DNA of 64,000 nucleotides, from positions 29,585-93,584 of the forward strand of contig DASRIA010000041.1 of NCBI GenBank assembly GCA_035650255.1, in the 5' to 3' direction. The notes beneath the pieces were generated by a model, which saw only the letters and a list, made by a program, of their open reading frames with translations, had not been told where the DNA came from and made no database searches. Positions 8,156 through 17,510 of the stretch are shown here, piece after piece (position 1 is the first letter of the stretch; every line of letters begins with the position of its first letter). Both the position numbers and the translations under genes were made by a program. The stretch is from DASRIA01 sp035650255. Its GTDB lineage: Bacteria > Actinomycetota > Thermoleophilia > Solirubrobacterales > JBBDJG01.

Positions 8156-9226
8156 CTAGCGCGGCAGCCGGTAGAGCGCTTCGAAGAACTGCCGCTGGAC
8201 CGGGTGACGCCGGTCGTAGACCGTCTCCCACTCCGGCGGGATCGGATAGTCGTCGCGCTCGATCACGAGGTTGTCGTGCGGGTTCAGCGAGCGGATCCAC
8301 TGCTTGGAGTAGAACCAGCCGCCCGGTGCGGTGTGCCTGCCGACCTGGCCGATGTAGTGCGCGATCTGGTCGGGGCGCATCTCGTGCAGCGAGCTGATGT
8401 TCAAGAACAGGGTCGCGCCCGCCGGGTCGATCAGGTCGAGCTGGTTCGGGGTCAGGAAGGCAAGCTCGGCGTCGTCGAGCTCCGCCGCCACCTCCGCGTG
8501 GCTGTCGAAGTGGCGAAAGCGGAACGCTCGCCGTTCCGGGAACAGGCGGGTGAGGTATTCCTGCGCCACCGCCAGCGCCGGCGGGATGTCGCACAGGACA
8601 TAGCGACAGCCCGGCACCGCCGTCAGGTACACCCACGCGACGCGGCCGTACCCGGGGCCCAGCTCGAGGATGCGGCTGCCGTCCAGCGCGCCGGACGGCA
8701 GCGCGTCGGCCACGCTGTAGAACTCGAGCACCGAGTTGCACAGGTCCTGGCTGATCCGCCGGCCGCGGTACAGCACCGACACGGGCGCCCCCAGCTCCGG
8801 CTCCTCGAGGACGTCGAGCAGGCGCAGCCGGTCGACCGCCCGGACCCGCTCCCAGAACAGCGCCACGTACACCGCGTAAGCGAGGCGGCTGGAGCGCGAC
8901 TGCAGCATCTCCTCGCGGTCTCCGCCGACCTCGATCGCGCCGGCGTCCGCCAGCCGCGCGGAGAAGATCCGCGGGGCCGGGCGCCGCAGCCAGTGCCGCG
9001 CGACCGCGCGGAACTGCTCGTCGCGCAGGTGGCGCGTGGGCCAGTTGAAGTAGTTCTGGTTGACCGTGCGCTTGAACCGCTCGAACCCGGAGTCGCCGAG
9101 CTGCGCCAGGTTGAGGCCGTTGAGGAACTCCCAGTACGCCGACGGGCGCACGATCTCGGGCGCCTGCTCCATCTCGGCCACCATCGCCTCGAGATCCGGC
9201 AGGCCGGTTGCGGGGCTCACCGGCAC
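8156..9226 (-). CDS. Putative sugar O-methyltransferase
   Basis: 356 aa. The second half carries a SAM-binding fold with ILELGPGYGRVAWVYL (motif I) and DIPPALAVAQEYL; the first half is a helical region seen in the family annotated as putative sugar O-methyltransferase, which occurs in polysaccharide clusters. The GTG at 9226 has TAACCT (9233-9238, minus strand) 6 nt upstream, which favours it over GTG 9220. The target sugar is unknown. Family call is moderate to good; methyltransferase fold is secure. Confidence 0.75.
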   Translation of the reverse strand: MPVSPATGLPDLEAMVAEMEQAPEIVRPSAYWEFLNGLNLAQLGDSGFERFKRTVNQNYFNWPTRHLRDEQFRAVARHWLRRPAPRIFSARLADAGAIEVGGDREEMLQSRSSRLAYAVYVALFWERVRAVDRLRLLDVLEEPELGAPVSVLYRGRRISQDLCNSVLEFYSVADALPSGALDGSRILELGPGYGRVAWVYLTAVPGCRYVLCDIPPALAVAQEYLTRLFPERRAFRFRHFDSHAEVAAELDDAELAFLTPNQLDLIDPAGATLFLNISSLHEMRPDQIAHYIGQVGRHTAPGGWFYSKQWIRSLNPHDNLVIERDDYPIPPEWETVYDRRHPVQRQFFEALYRLPR

Positions 9227-9270
9227 CGGCTCAGGTTATCCATTGGCCCCGCGGCAGCCGGGAGCGCCGG

Positions 9271-10158
9271 ATGAGCGAGCGGCGCTGCCCGCTGTGCGGA
9301 GGGCGCGCGGAAACCGCGTTCGTGGCCCGCGACCGCAACCGGGGTGTCGGCGACGAGCGGTTCGAGTACGCGCGCTGCACCGCGTGCGGGTCTTTCCACC
9401 TCGTGAACGTCCCCGCCGACCTCGGGCCCTACTACGGCGGCGAGTACTTCGTGCTGCCGAGCCGGGAGGAGCTGGACGCGGTCGCCCGCGGCGAGTCCTA
9501 CCGGCTCGAATTCCTGCGGCCCCGCGTGCCGGCCGGCCGCGTGGTCGAGATCGGCGCGGGGTACGGGGTGTTCGCGCGCCTCGCGAGCGAGGCCGGATAC
9601 GACTACACGGGCATCGAGATGGATGCGCGCTGCTGCGAGTACATGCGCTCCGAGCTGGGCGTCGAGGCGATCCGCAGCGACACCCCCGGAGCCGTGCTGG
9701 ACGAGCTGCCGCCGAGCGATGCGATCACGCTGTGGCACGTGCTGGAGCACCTGCCGGATCCCTGGGACGTGGTCCGGCGAGCGGCGGCGAACCTTGCGCC
9801 GGGCGGCATACTGGTCTGCGCGATGCCCAACCCCGAGGCATTTCAATTCCGCCTGCTCGGGCGGCGCTGGCCCCACGTCGACGCCCCCCGGCACCTGTAC
9901 CTGATCCCGGCCCGCGAGCTCGAGGCCCAGGCCGCGCGCGCAGGGCTCGAGACCGCCGAGGTGACCGGCAACGACCCCGGCGGGCGGCACTGGAACGTGT
10001 TCGGATGGCAGCACGCGCTCGTCCGGCCGACCGCGCACACGGCGGCGAAGCTGGCCGCGCTGCAGGCCGGCCGGGTGGCGGCCGCGCTGCTTGCGCCCGT
10101 GGAGCGGCGCCCGCTGCGGGGCAGCACCTACACGGCCGTGCTGCGCAAGCCGGCATGA
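9271..10158 (+). CDS. Class I SAM-dependent methyltransferase with N-terminal zinc ribbon
   Basis: 295 aa. It begins with a zinc-ribbon-like pair CPLCGG and CTACGS, followed by a methyltransferase domain with RVVEIGAGYGVFARLA and the post-motif WHVLEHLPDP. This layout is common in glycan clusters for sugar or lipid-carrier methylation. ATG 9271 is preceded by GGGAG. The stop overlaps the next ATG by 4 bp, starting an operon with two glycosyltransferases and the GDP-sugar genes. Confidence 0.82.
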   Translation: MSERRCPLCGGRAETAFVARDRNRGVGDERFEYARCTACGSFHLVNVPADLGPYYGGEYFVLPSREELDAVARGESYRLEFLRPRVPAGRVVEIGAGYGVFARLASEAGYDYTGIEMDARCCEYMRSELGVEAIRSDTPGAVLDELPPSDAITLWHVLEHLPDPWDVVRRAAANLAPGGILVCAMPNPEAFQFRLLGRRWPHVDAPRHLYLIPARELEAQAARAGLETAEVTGNDPGGRHWNVFGWQHALVRPTAHTAAKLAALQAGRVAAALLAPVERRPLRGSTYTAVLRKPA

Positions 10159-11312
10159 AGCTGTCCATCGTCCTTCCGACCCGCAACGGCGGGGAGCTGC
10201 TCGAAGGCTGCCTGCGGTCGATCCTCGACCAGGACTACTCCGACATGGAGCTGGTCGTGTCCGACAACGCGTCCGACGACCGCACGCCGGACATCCTCGA
10301 GTCGTTCGCGGGCGATCCGCGCCTGAAGGTCCTGCGGCTCGACGAGCCGGTCGAGGTGACCGACAACTGGATCAACGGCGTGAACGCGACGAGCGGCGAC
10401 TACCTGCTGCTGATCGGCGACGACGACTGCCTGCTGCCCGGCTACTGCGAGCGCATCGACGGGCTGATCGAGAAGTACGACCGGCCGGACTGCATCACGT
10501 ACAACGGCTATGCGTACGCCTTCCCCGGGGCGCTCGCCGGCCACCCGCACAGCCACTACTCGGATCCCTTCTACGAGTGGGGCTCCGGCCTGCCCGCCGC
10601 GGGCCCGCTGCCCGCGGACCTGCGCCGCGAGATCGCGCGCGACTTCTTCCGCTTCCACTACCGCATCCACCTGAACCTCCAGACCACGATCGTCTCGCGC
10701 CGCGCGATCGGGCGGATGCGCAAGGGATTCCTGCGGCCGCCGTACCCGGACTTCTACGCGCTCAACGCCCTGATGCTCGTCGCGGACTCGTGGGTCTACT
10801 CGCCCGACAAGCTGATCGTGATCGGGATCTCTCCCAAGTCGTACGGGCACACGGTGCACGGAGACGACCGCGCCGAGGGCGAGCAGTACCTCGGCATCTC
10901 CCTCGACTTCCCCGGCCAGCTGCCCGGGCACGCCGTGATCAACGGGACCTACGTCTGCCTGCTGGAGCTGAAGGAGGACTACGGGCCCGAGCTCGCGGGG
11001 ATCGAGATCGACCGCGGGCAGTACCTGTTCAACCAGATCTACGCCTGGTACCTGCAGTGGCGGGTGGGCTCGCTGCCGCGCCGCACGTTCCTGCGCCGCC
11101 TGCGCGCGCTGCCGGCCAGGGACTGGCTGCTGTTCCTGCGGGGGCTGGCGCCGCACCTGAGCCCGAAGCGCGTGCTGCGCAACGTGCGCATCAGCCGCTC
11201 CGAGCCGGTGCAGCACCTGTGGCCGGGCCTGCGGCCGCTGCCGGAAGTCAGCGACATCGAGGGCTTCCGCGACTGGGTCACCCGCGCCCGCGTGCCGGCC
11301 GCCGGCCCTTAG
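10155..11312 (+). CDS. Glycosyltransferase family 2
   Basis: 385 aa GT-A enzyme. N-terminal LSIVLPTRNGGELLEGCL, VVSDNASDDRT for nucleotide binding and LLIGDDDC as the metal-binding DxD region mark family 2. The C-terminal half has no recognised domain. It overlaps the upstream methyltransferase by 4 bp (ATGA), so both are translated from one message. It would transfer a sugar from a nucleotide donor to a growing glycan on the cytoplasmic side; donor and acceptor are not known. Confidence 0.85.
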   Translation: MKLSIVLPTRNGGELLEGCLRSILDQDYSDMELVVSDNASDDRTPDILESFAGDPRLKVLRLDEPVEVTDNWINGVNATSGDYLLLIGDDDCLLPGYCERIDGLIEKYDRPDCITYNGYAYAFPGALAGHPHSHYSDPFYEWGSGLPAAGPLPADLRREIARDFFRFHYRIHLNLQTTIVSRRAIGRMRKGFLRPPYPDFYALNALMLVADSWVYSPDKLIVIGISPKSYGHTVHGDDRAEGEQYLGISLDFPGQLPGHAVINGTYVCLLELKEDYGPELAGIEIDRGQYLFNQIYAWYLQWRVGSLPRRTFLRRLRALPARDWLLFLRGLAPHLSPKRVLRNVRISRSEPVQHLWPGLRPLPEVSDIEGFRDWVTRARVPAAGP

Positions 11313-11317
11313 ACCGA

Positions 11318-12118
11318 ATGGAAAAGAGCGCGGCACCCACCATCACGATCGTCACGCCTTGCCTGAACGGCGCCGCGACGCTGCCGCTGGCGCTCGCGAG
11401 CGTGCGCGAGCAGGACTACCCGGGGCAGGTCGAGCACCTCGTGATCGACGGCGGGTCCACGGACGGCACGCTCGAGATCCTCGAGTCGGCACCCGGCGTG
11501 CGGTACATCTCGGAACCCGACCGCGGGCTCTCGGACGCGGTCAACAAGGGCTTCCGGATGGCGCAGGGAGAGGTCGTCGGCTGGCTGAACGCCGACGACG
11601 TCTACCTGCCCGGCGCGCTGGAGCGCGCGGGCGCGGCCTTTGCCGCCGACCCCGACGCGCTCTGGGCGACCGGCACCTGCCTGATCCTGGACGGCGACGG
11701 CCAGGAGATCCGGCACGCGGTGACCGCCTACAAGTCGTTCTTCATGCGCCGCTACAGCTTCCGGCTGCACCTGGTGCAGAACTTCGTCGCGTGCCCGTCG
11801 ACGTTCGTCCGCCGCAGCGCGTTCGACCAGGTGGGCCTGCTCGACGAGCGCTTCAAGTACTCGATGGACTACGACCTGTGGCTGCGGCTGGGCCGGCTGC
11901 GCCCCCCGGTGGTGATCGACGCGCCGCTGGCGGGCTTCCGGATGGCCGAGGGGTCGCTCAGCATGTCCGGGTTCGAGAGCCAGTTCGCCGAGCACGCGCA
12001 GAACGCCCGCGAGCACGGTGCCGGCCATCCCGTCGCGGTCGCGGCAAACCGGGTCGCGAGCGCGCTGATCGTGGCCATCTATCGGATGCTGCGCCGCCTG
12101 CGCAGCCGCCGATCGTGA
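11318..12118 (+). CDS. Glycosyltransferase family 2
   Basis: 266 aa. Shows ITIVTPCLNGAATLPLAL, VIDGGSTDGTLEIL and WLNADDVY, where NADD is the metal-binding DxD-like motif typical of this GT2 subgroup. Starts 6 bp after the preceding stop. Likely adds one sugar to the surface polysaccharide; it sits directly before the two Gmd genes, so a GDP-linked donor is possible but unproven. Confidence 0.87.
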   Translation: MEKSAAPTITIVTPCLNGAATLPLALASVREQDYPGQVEHLVIDGGSTDGTLEILESAPGVRYISEPDRGLSDAVNKGFRMAQGEVVGWLNADDVYLPGALERAGAAFAADPDALWATGTCLILDGDGQEIRHAVTAYKSFFMRRYSFRLHLVQNFVACPSTFVRRSAFDQVGLLDERFKYSMDYDLWLRLGRLRPPVVIDAPLAGFRMAEGSLSMSGFESQFAEHAQNAREHGAGHPVAVAANRVASALIVAIYRMLRRLRSRRS

Positions 12119-12132
12119 TCCGTACCTAGAGT

Positions 12133-13125
12133 ATGGGCGTGGGCGACCGCAGGGCATTGATAACCGGGGTCGGGGGACAGGACGGCTCCTATCTCGCGGA
12201 GCTGCTGCTGGAGCAGGGCTACGACGTGTTCGGGACGGTCCGCTCCGGCTCGGCGGCCGACTATCCGAACCTGGCCGCCGTGTGCGACCAGGTGCAGGTG
12301 ATCGAGGCGGACGTGCTCGACCAGGACTCGATGGTGCGGGCCCTGCGGGCCTGCGCGCCCGGCGAGGTCTACAACCTCGCCTCGGTCTCGTTCGTCCCGG
12401 CTTCCTGGGACCAGCCCGCGCTGACCGCCGAGTTCGCGGCCGTCGGCGTGACCGTGATCCTCGAGGCGATCCGCGAGGTCGACGCTGCGACGCGCTTCTA
12501 CCAGGCATCGTCGAGCGAGATCTTCGGCGAGCCGGCCGAGTCACCGCAGAGCTCCGACACTCCGCTCTCGCCGCTCACCCCGTACGGCGTCGCAAAGGCC
12601 TACGGCCACTTCATCACGCGCAGCTACCGGCGCCGCTACGGCCTGCACGCCTCCACGGGCATCCTCTACAACCACGAGTCGCCGCGGCGGCCACTCGAGT
12701 TCGTCACCCGCAAGATCACCCACGGGGCCGCGAGCATCAGCCTCGGCCTGCAGCAGGAGCTGTCGCTGGGCGACCTCGACGCGCGGCGCGACTGGGGCTA
12801 CGCACCGGACTACGTGCGCGCGATGTGGCTGATGGTGCAGCAGGACGTGCCGGACGACTACGTGGTGGCGACGGGAGAGGCGCACAGCGTCCGCGAGCTG
12901 GTCGAGGCGGCGTTCGGCCACGTGGGGCTCGACTGGCGCGAGCACGTCGTCACGGACAGCTCGCTGAAGCGCGGCAAGGCCGAGCTGCACAACCTGATCG
13001 GGGATGCCTCGAAAGCGCAGCGGCAGCTGGGCTGGACGCCGACGCTCGGCTTCGAGGAGCTGGTGCAGACGATGGTCGAGGCGGACGTCGCGACCCTGCG
13101 ACGACAAGCGCGCCCAATAGCATGA
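12133..13125 (+). CDS. GDP-mannose 4,6-dehydratase-like protein (divergent paralogue)
   Basis: About 330 aa extended SDR with TGVGGQDGSYLAELLLEQGY, the Gmd-type N-terminus, YQASSSEIFG and YGVAKAYGHF for the Ser/Tyr/Lys triad, and the Gmd-specific NHESPRR and VTRKI segments. It lacks the canonical RRSSSFNTxRIDHLY stretch present in the neighbouring copy; at that place it reads VRSGSAADYPNL, which should change the substrate or cofactor pocket. A TACCTA/TAGAGT -10 region (12123-12132) makes GTG 12139 a better leaderless start than ATG 12133. It overlaps the next Gmd gene by 4 bp. Confidence 0.83.
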   Translation: MGVGDRRALITGVGGQDGSYLAELLLEQGYDVFGTVRSGSAADYPNLAAVCDQVQVIEADVLDQDSMVRALRACAPGEVYNLASVSFVPASWDQPALTAEFAAVGVTVILEAIREVDAATRFYQASSSEIFGEPAESPQSSDTPLSPLTPYGVAKAYGHFITRSYRRRYGLHASTGILYNHESPRRPLEFVTRKITHGAASISLGLQQELSLGDLDARRDWGYAPDYVRAMWLMVQQDVPDDYVVATGEAHSVRELVEAAFGHVGLDWREHVVTDSSLKRGKAELHNLIGDASKAQRQLGWTPTLGFEELVQTMVEADVATLRRQARPIA

Positions 13126-14150
13126 CGCGGATGCGCAAGGCGCTCGTGACCGGGATCACCGGCCAGGACGGCTCCTACCTCGCGGAGCTGCTGCTGGAGA
13201 AGGGCTACGAGGTGCACGGGATCGTGCGCCGCTCCTCCAGCTTCAACACCGACCGCATCGACCACCTGTACCACGACCCCCACGAGCAGGGCGTGCGCCT
13301 GTTCACCCACTACGGCGACCTCGGTGACCCGGTCTCGCTCGCGAAGCTGCTGTACGAGGTGCAGCCCGACGAGGTCTATCACCTCGGCGCCCAGAGCCAC
13401 GTCCGCGTGTCGTTCGACATCCCCGAGTACACGTTCGACGTCACGGCCGGGGGCACGCTGCGCATCCTGGAGGCGATGCGGGAGTCCGGCCTCGAGGCGC
13501 GCTTCTACCAGGCCTCCTCCTCGGAGATGTTCGGCGCCGCCCCGGCGCCGCAGTCGGAGGCGACGACCTTCCACCCCCGCAGCCCGTACGCGGTGTCGAA
13601 GGTCGCCGCGTACTGGGCGGTGGTGAACTACCGCGAGGCGTACGGCATGTTCGCCGCCAACGGGATCCTCTTCAACCACGAGTCGCCGCGCCGCGGCGAG
13701 ACCTTCGTGACGCGCAAGATCACGCGCGCGGTGGCGCGGATCAAGGCCGGCCTCCAGAGCAAGCTCTACCTCGGCAACCTCGACGCGAAGCGCGACTGGG
13801 GATACGCCCGCGACTACGTCGAGGCGATGTGGCTGATGCTCCAGGCCGACGAGCCCGACGACTTCGTGATCGCGACCGGCACCAGCCACAGCGTGCGCGA
13901 GTTCCTGGAGGCGTCGTTCGAGCGCGCCGGCCTCGATTGGGAGCCGCACGTCGAGATCGACCCGCGGTACTTCCGCCCCTCCGAGGTGGACGACCTGCGT
14001 GGCGACCCTTCGAAAGCGCGCGAGCGGCTCGGCTGGGAGCCGAAGGTGGGCTTCGACGAGCTGGTGGCGATCATGGTGGACGCCGACGTCGCCGCGCTCG
14101 AAGAGCAGCTTGCAGGAAGGGTGACTCGATACAGTCACGAGGGAACGTGA
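13122..14150 (+). CDS. gmd: GDP-mannose 4,6-dehydratase
   Basis: 342 aa. Makes GDP-4-keto-6-deoxymannose from GDP-mannose. All hallmarks are present: TGITGQDGSYLAELLLEKGY, RRSSSFNTDRIDHLY for NADP(H) binding, SSSEMFG with the catalytic region, YAVSK, and NHESPRRGETFVTRKI (16 residues). Length is typical. It starts inside the previous paralogue's stop (ATGA) and overlaps GDP-fucose synthase by 4 bp (GTGA), so three GDP-sugar genes are translationally coupled. Confidence 0.93.
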   Translation: MTRMRKALVTGITGQDGSYLAELLLEKGYEVHGIVRRSSSFNTDRIDHLYHDPHEQGVRLFTHYGDLGDPVSLAKLLYEVQPDEVYHLGAQSHVRVSFDIPEYTFDVTAGGTLRILEAMRESGLEARFYQASSSEMFGAAPAPQSEATTFHPRSPYAVSKVAAYWAVVNYREAYGMFAANGILFNHESPRRGETFVTRKITRAVARIKAGLQSKLYLGNLDAKRDWGYARDYVEAMWLMLQADEPDDFVIATGTSHSVREFLEASFERAGLDWEPHVEIDPRYFRPSEVDDLRGDPSKARERLGWEPKVGFDELVAIMVDADVAALEEQLAGRVTRYSHEGT

Positions 14151-15103
14151 CCCGGCCGACCCCCCATTTCTGGCAGGGCAAGCGTGTCGTCGTGACGGGC
14201 GGCACCGGCTTTCTCGGGCGCTCCATGGTCGGGCAGCTCGAGGATCTCCAGGCGGCCGTGTCGGTGCCGACCTCGGCTGAGCACGACCTGCGCGACCCCG
14301 CCGCCACGCGGGCAGCCGTCGAGGGCGCGGACGTCGTCATCCACCTGGCCGCGCGGGTCGGCGGCATCGGCTTCAACCTGCGCAACCCGGCGCCGCTCGC
14401 CTACGACAACCTGATGATGGGATGCAACGTCTTCGAGCAATGCCGGCTCGCGGGCGTCGGGACGCTGGTGGCTGCGTGCTCGGTGTGCGGCTATCCCAAG
14501 TTCGCCCCCGTGCCCTTCTCGGAGGACGGCATCTGGGACGGCTATCCGGAGGAGTCGAACGCGCCCTACGGGCTCGCGAAGCGGATGCTGATCGTCCTGT
14601 CCGACGCCTACCGCCGGCAGTACGGCTTCAACTCGAGCGTGCCGGTGGTCGCCAATCTCTACGGGCCGTACGACAACTTCGACCTCGAGGACTCGCACGT
14701 GATCGCCGCGATGATCCGCAAGTTCGTCGAGGCGGCCGACAGCGGCGAGCGGCAAGTGGTCCTGTGGGGCACCGGCAGCCCCAGCCGCGAGTTCCTCTAC
14801 GTCGACGACGCCGCCCGCGCCCTGATCCTGATGGCCGAGCGCTACGACAGCTCCGAGCCGGTGAACATCGGCACGGGGCGCGAGACGACGATCAAGGAGC
14901 TGGCCGAGACCTTGGCCGCCGTGACGGGCTTCGAGGGAGACATCGTGTGGGACTCGAGCCGGCCCGACGGCCAGCCGCGGCGCGCACTCGACGTCTCGCG
15001 CGCACGGGAGCGGTTCGGCTTCGAGGCGGAGGTCGGCCTCGCGACCGGGCTCCGCGAGACGGTCGCCTTCTACCGCAGTCAGTACGCGGCGGCGGCCACC
15101 TAG
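14147..15103 (+). CDS. fcl: GDP-L-fucose synthase (epimerase/reductase)
   Basis: 318 aa extended SDR of the WcaG/Fcl type: VVVTGGTGFLGRSMV, HLAARVGGIGFN, CSVCGYPKFAP in place of the usual GSSCIYPK region, and YGLAKRM for Tyr/Lys. With Gmd it would give GDP-L-fucose or a related 6-deoxyhexose. GTG 14147 overlaps gmd by 4 bp; the frame is open further upstream but only inside gmd. It meets the leftward GT4 gene with a 4-bp overlap of stops. Confidence 0.88.
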   Translation: MTRPTPHFWQGKRVVVTGGTGFLGRSMVGQLEDLQAAVSVPTSAEHDLRDPAATRAAVEGADVVIHLAARVGGIGFNLRNPAPLAYDNLMMGCNVFEQCRLAGVGTLVAACSVCGYPKFAPVPFSEDGIWDGYPEESNAPYGLAKRMLIVLSDAYRRQYGFNSSVPVVANLYGPYDNFDLEDSHVIAAMIRKFVEAADSGERQVVLWGTGSPSREFLYVDDAARALILMAERYDSSEPVNIGTGRETTIKELAETLAAVTGFEGDIVWDSSRPDGQPRRALDVSRARERFGFEAEVGLATGLRETVAFYRSQYAAAAT

Positions 15104-16251
15104 CCGGCCAGCGCCCGGGCGTACGTCGCGAGCGTCTCGTCGGCGGCGCGCTCCCAGGTGAACTCCAGGCAGCGCTCCCGCCCGCGGGCGACCAGCGCCG
15201 CGCGGTGCTCCGGGCTCTCCAGCAGGCGGCGCACGGCCGCAGCGATCGCGTCCACGTCGTAGGGATCGAACAGCTCGGCGGCGTCGCCGGCCACCTCGGG
15301 CAGCGCGCTCACCCCGGAGCAGGCGACCGGCACCCCGCGCCGCATCGCCTCCAGCACCGGCATGCCGAATCCCTCCATCAGGCTCGTGAACACGAACACC
15401 TCCGCCGTGGCGTAGAGGCCCTCGAGGTCGCTGTCGTCGATCCAGCCCGTGAACGCCACGCGGTCACCGATGCCGAGCGCGGCAGCGCGCTCCCGCAGCG
15501 CCTCCTGGTCGAGCCCGCCGTGGCCGACCAGCACCAGCATCTCGGGGCGGTCGCGCGCCACCTGCGAGAACGCGGCCAGCAGGCGGTCGAGGTTCTTGTG
15601 GCGCAGCGCCGACGAGACGGTCAGGACGAGCGGATGGCCGTCGACCCCGAACCGCTCGCGCACCTCCGGCGCGGGAGTCGGGGCGGCGCTCTGCTTCATG
15701 CCGAAGCCGAGGTGGACGACGTCGATCTTCGCCGGGTCGATGCCGAGCGTCCCGGCGACGTCGCGCTTGCCGGCGTGGGAGATCGCGATCACGCGCTGCG
15801 CCCGCCGCGCGCCCGCGGGCACGACCGCGCGCAGCCCCCACCGGCTGGCCCGCGGGAAGGTCTCGGGGAAGTGGTGGTAGATCACGTCCAGCACCGACAC
15901 CACCGACGGGACCGGGCAGAAGATCGGCGTGGTGGTGCCGAGGCTGTGCAGCAGGCCGACGCCGTCGCGGCGCACGCGCGCCGGCAGCCACGTCATCTCG
16001 GCCGCCACGCGCAGCGGCTTCACGCGCGAGCGCACGGGGCTCACGACGAAGCGCATCCCGTCCGCCCACGGCTCGCCGCGCAGCGACTCGACGGCCTCCG
16101 GCCCCACGTATGCGACCAGCTCGAGGTCCGGGCGCTTGGCGCGCAGCGCCGGGATCAGGTTGCGCGCGTAGATCTCCGACCCGCCCACCTCGCCCGGGAC
16201 GAGATACAGCAGGTTGAGCCCCAGCCGGGGAAGCGCGCCTGCGGCCTGCAC
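15100..16251 (-). CDS. Glycosyltransferase family 4 (GT-B)
   Basis: About 383 aa GT-B enzyme. GEVGGSEIYARNLIPAL near the N-terminus and the C-terminal EX7E-type region FTSLMEGFGMPVLEAM are typical of GT1/GT4 mannosyl/rhamnosyltransferases. Two GTG codons lie in tandem at 16254 and 16251; TAGCCT (16259-16264, minus strand) is 7 nt before 16251, so 16251 is preferred. It follows the DUF2304 gene by only a few bases and ends the long leftward operon, yet may also have its own start site. Donor sugar unknown. Confidence 0.87.
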   Translation of the reverse strand: MQAAGALPRLGLNLLYLVPGEVGGSEIYARNLIPALRAKRPDLELVAYVGPEAVESLRGEPWADGMRFVVSPVRSRVKPLRVAAEMTWLPARVRRDGVGLLHSLGTTTPIFCPVPSVVSVLDVIYHHFPETFPRASRWGLRAVVPAGARRAQRVIAISHAGKRDVAGTLGIDPAKIDVVHLGFGMKQSAAPTPAPEVRERFGVDGHPLVLTVSSALRHKNLDRLLAAFSQVARDRPEMLVLVGHGGLDQEALRERAAALGIGDRVAFTGWIDDSDLEGLYATAEVFVFTSLMEGFGMPVLEAMRRGVPVACSGVSALPEVAGDAAELFDPYDVDAIAAAVRRLLESPEHRAALVARGRERCLEFTWERAADETLATYARALAG

Positions 16252-16261
16252 CACCGAGAGG

Positions 16262-16669
16262 CTAGCTCTCGGCCCGCGTGACGAGCTCGGGCGCGCTCTC
16301 CTCCTGCTGCGACGCCGCCGCGGCCTCGTTCAGCTCGCGCACCTCGCGGTCGAGGCGCGCGAGGTCCTGGGCCAGGACCTTGGTCTCGTTCGAGAGCCGC
16401 GAGATCGCGATCGAGAAGTGGAGCAGCAGCAAGAGGACGAACGCGAACGCGATCATGAACAGCGCGTTCGGCGGATAGACGATGCCGAGCGTGTCCGCGA
16501 TGATCTCGAGCAGGCCCGTCCAGGACGCGAGGACCAGCAGCACGATCGAGCTCAGCAGCCACAGCAGCGCATAGCGCTCGATCAGCCGGCGGCGCCGCAG
16601 CAGCTCGAAGATCACGAGGAACAGCAGCCCGCTCGCGGCGATCGCGAAGATCTGGAGCTTCACCGCCAT
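16262..16669 (-). CDS. DUF2304 membrane protein
   Basis: 135 aa with three hydrophobic segments (about residues 5-22, 33-53 and 68-88) followed by a charged coiled-coil tail (NETKVLAQDLARLDREVREL). This layout and its place right after a dolichol-phosphate-mannose-synthase-like GT2 gene are characteristic of DUF2304 proteins, which are often linked to that enzyme. Probably helps anchor or modulate the polyprenyl-phosphate glycosyltransferase at the membrane; the role is inferred from context. Confidence 0.8.
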   Translation of the reverse strand: MAVKLQIFAIAASGLLFLVIFELLRRRRLIERYALLWLLSSIVLLVLASWTGLLEIIADTLGIVYPPNALFMIAFAFVLLLLLHFSIAISRLSNETKVLAQDLARLDREVRELNEAAAASQQEESAPELVTRAES

Positions 16670-16694
16670 CAGGCGGCCATTCCCGGCAGGACCA

Positions 16695-17486
16695 CTAGAT
16701 GCCCCGCTCCGCGGTGACCGGCGCCTCCGCGCCCGCCTCCGGCACCGGCCGGCGGCGGAACAGCCCCACGATGATCGCCAGGAACACCTTGATCATGTAG
16801 TAGATCGACTCGCCCGACGTGATCGATGAGCGGCCGTCGCGGCGCGGGTGCATCCGCACCGGCACCTCCTTCATGCGCAGCCGGTGCGCGTGCACCATCA
16901 ATATGGCCTCGACTTCGGGGTAGTCATGAGGGTAATCCCGCGCGAACAGCTCGATCGCGCGGCGGTTGCACAGGCGGAAGCCGGACGTCGGGTCGGTGAT
17001 GCGCTGCCCGCAGATCGCCGACAGCACGACCGAGAACAGGCGGATCCCGATCCGGCGCCCGAGCGGCGCGCGATAGCCGGAGTCCTCCAGGAAGCGCGAG
17101 CCGGCCGCCATGTCGACGCCGTTCGAGGCCATCGCCGCGACCAGGTTGAGGATCTCCTCCGGATCGTGCTGGCCGTCGCCGTCCACCTGCACCGCGGTGC
17201 CGTACCCGCACCGGAACGCATGGCGGAAGCCGGACTGCATCGCGCCGCCGATGCCGAGGTTGAACGGGTGGACGATCACGTCCGCGCCCGCCTCGGCCGC
17301 GTGGCGCGCGGTCGCGTCCGTGGACCCGTCGTCCACCACCAGCACGTCGAAGTCCGGGCACTGGCTGCGGATCGAACGCACGACCCACTGGATCGTGCCC
17401 TCCTCGTTGTACGCGGGGACGATCGCGAGCTTGCGCGAGATCCGCGGCTCGTCGATCAGGTTGGAGTGCACTTGGACGGCATCCAT
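16695..17486 (-). CDS. Polyprenyl-phosphate glycosyltransferase-like GT2 (DPM1-like)
   Basis: 263 aa. LAIVPAYNEEGTIQWVVRSI, VVDDGSTDAT, QVDGDGQHDPEEI (the DxD region) and DPTSGFRL are the motifs of the dolichol-phosphate mannosyltransferase branch of GT2. A short hydrophobic stretch (YYMIKVFLAIIVGLF) lies near the C-terminus. It would transfer a sugar to polyprenyl phosphate to supply membrane GT-C enzymes such as the DUF2142 protein or the 21972-24230 product. Followed by DUF2304, the usual partner. Confidence 0.86.
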   Translation of the reverse strand: MDAVQVHSNLIDEPRISRKLAIVPAYNEEGTIQWVVRSIRSQCPDFDVLVVDDGSTDATARHAAEAGADVIVHPFNLGIGGAMQSGFRHAFRCGYGTAVQVDGDGQHDPEEILNLVAAMASNGVDMAAGSRFLEDSGYRAPLGRRIGIRLFSVVLSAICGQRITDPTSGFRLCNRRAIELFARDYPHDYPEVEAILMVHAHRLRMKEVPVRMHPRRDGRSSITSGESIYYMIKVFLAIIVGLFRRRPVPEAGAEAPVTAERGI

Positions 17487-17510
17487 GGCGCGCTCGTCAG
17501 GGTAGTGGTC

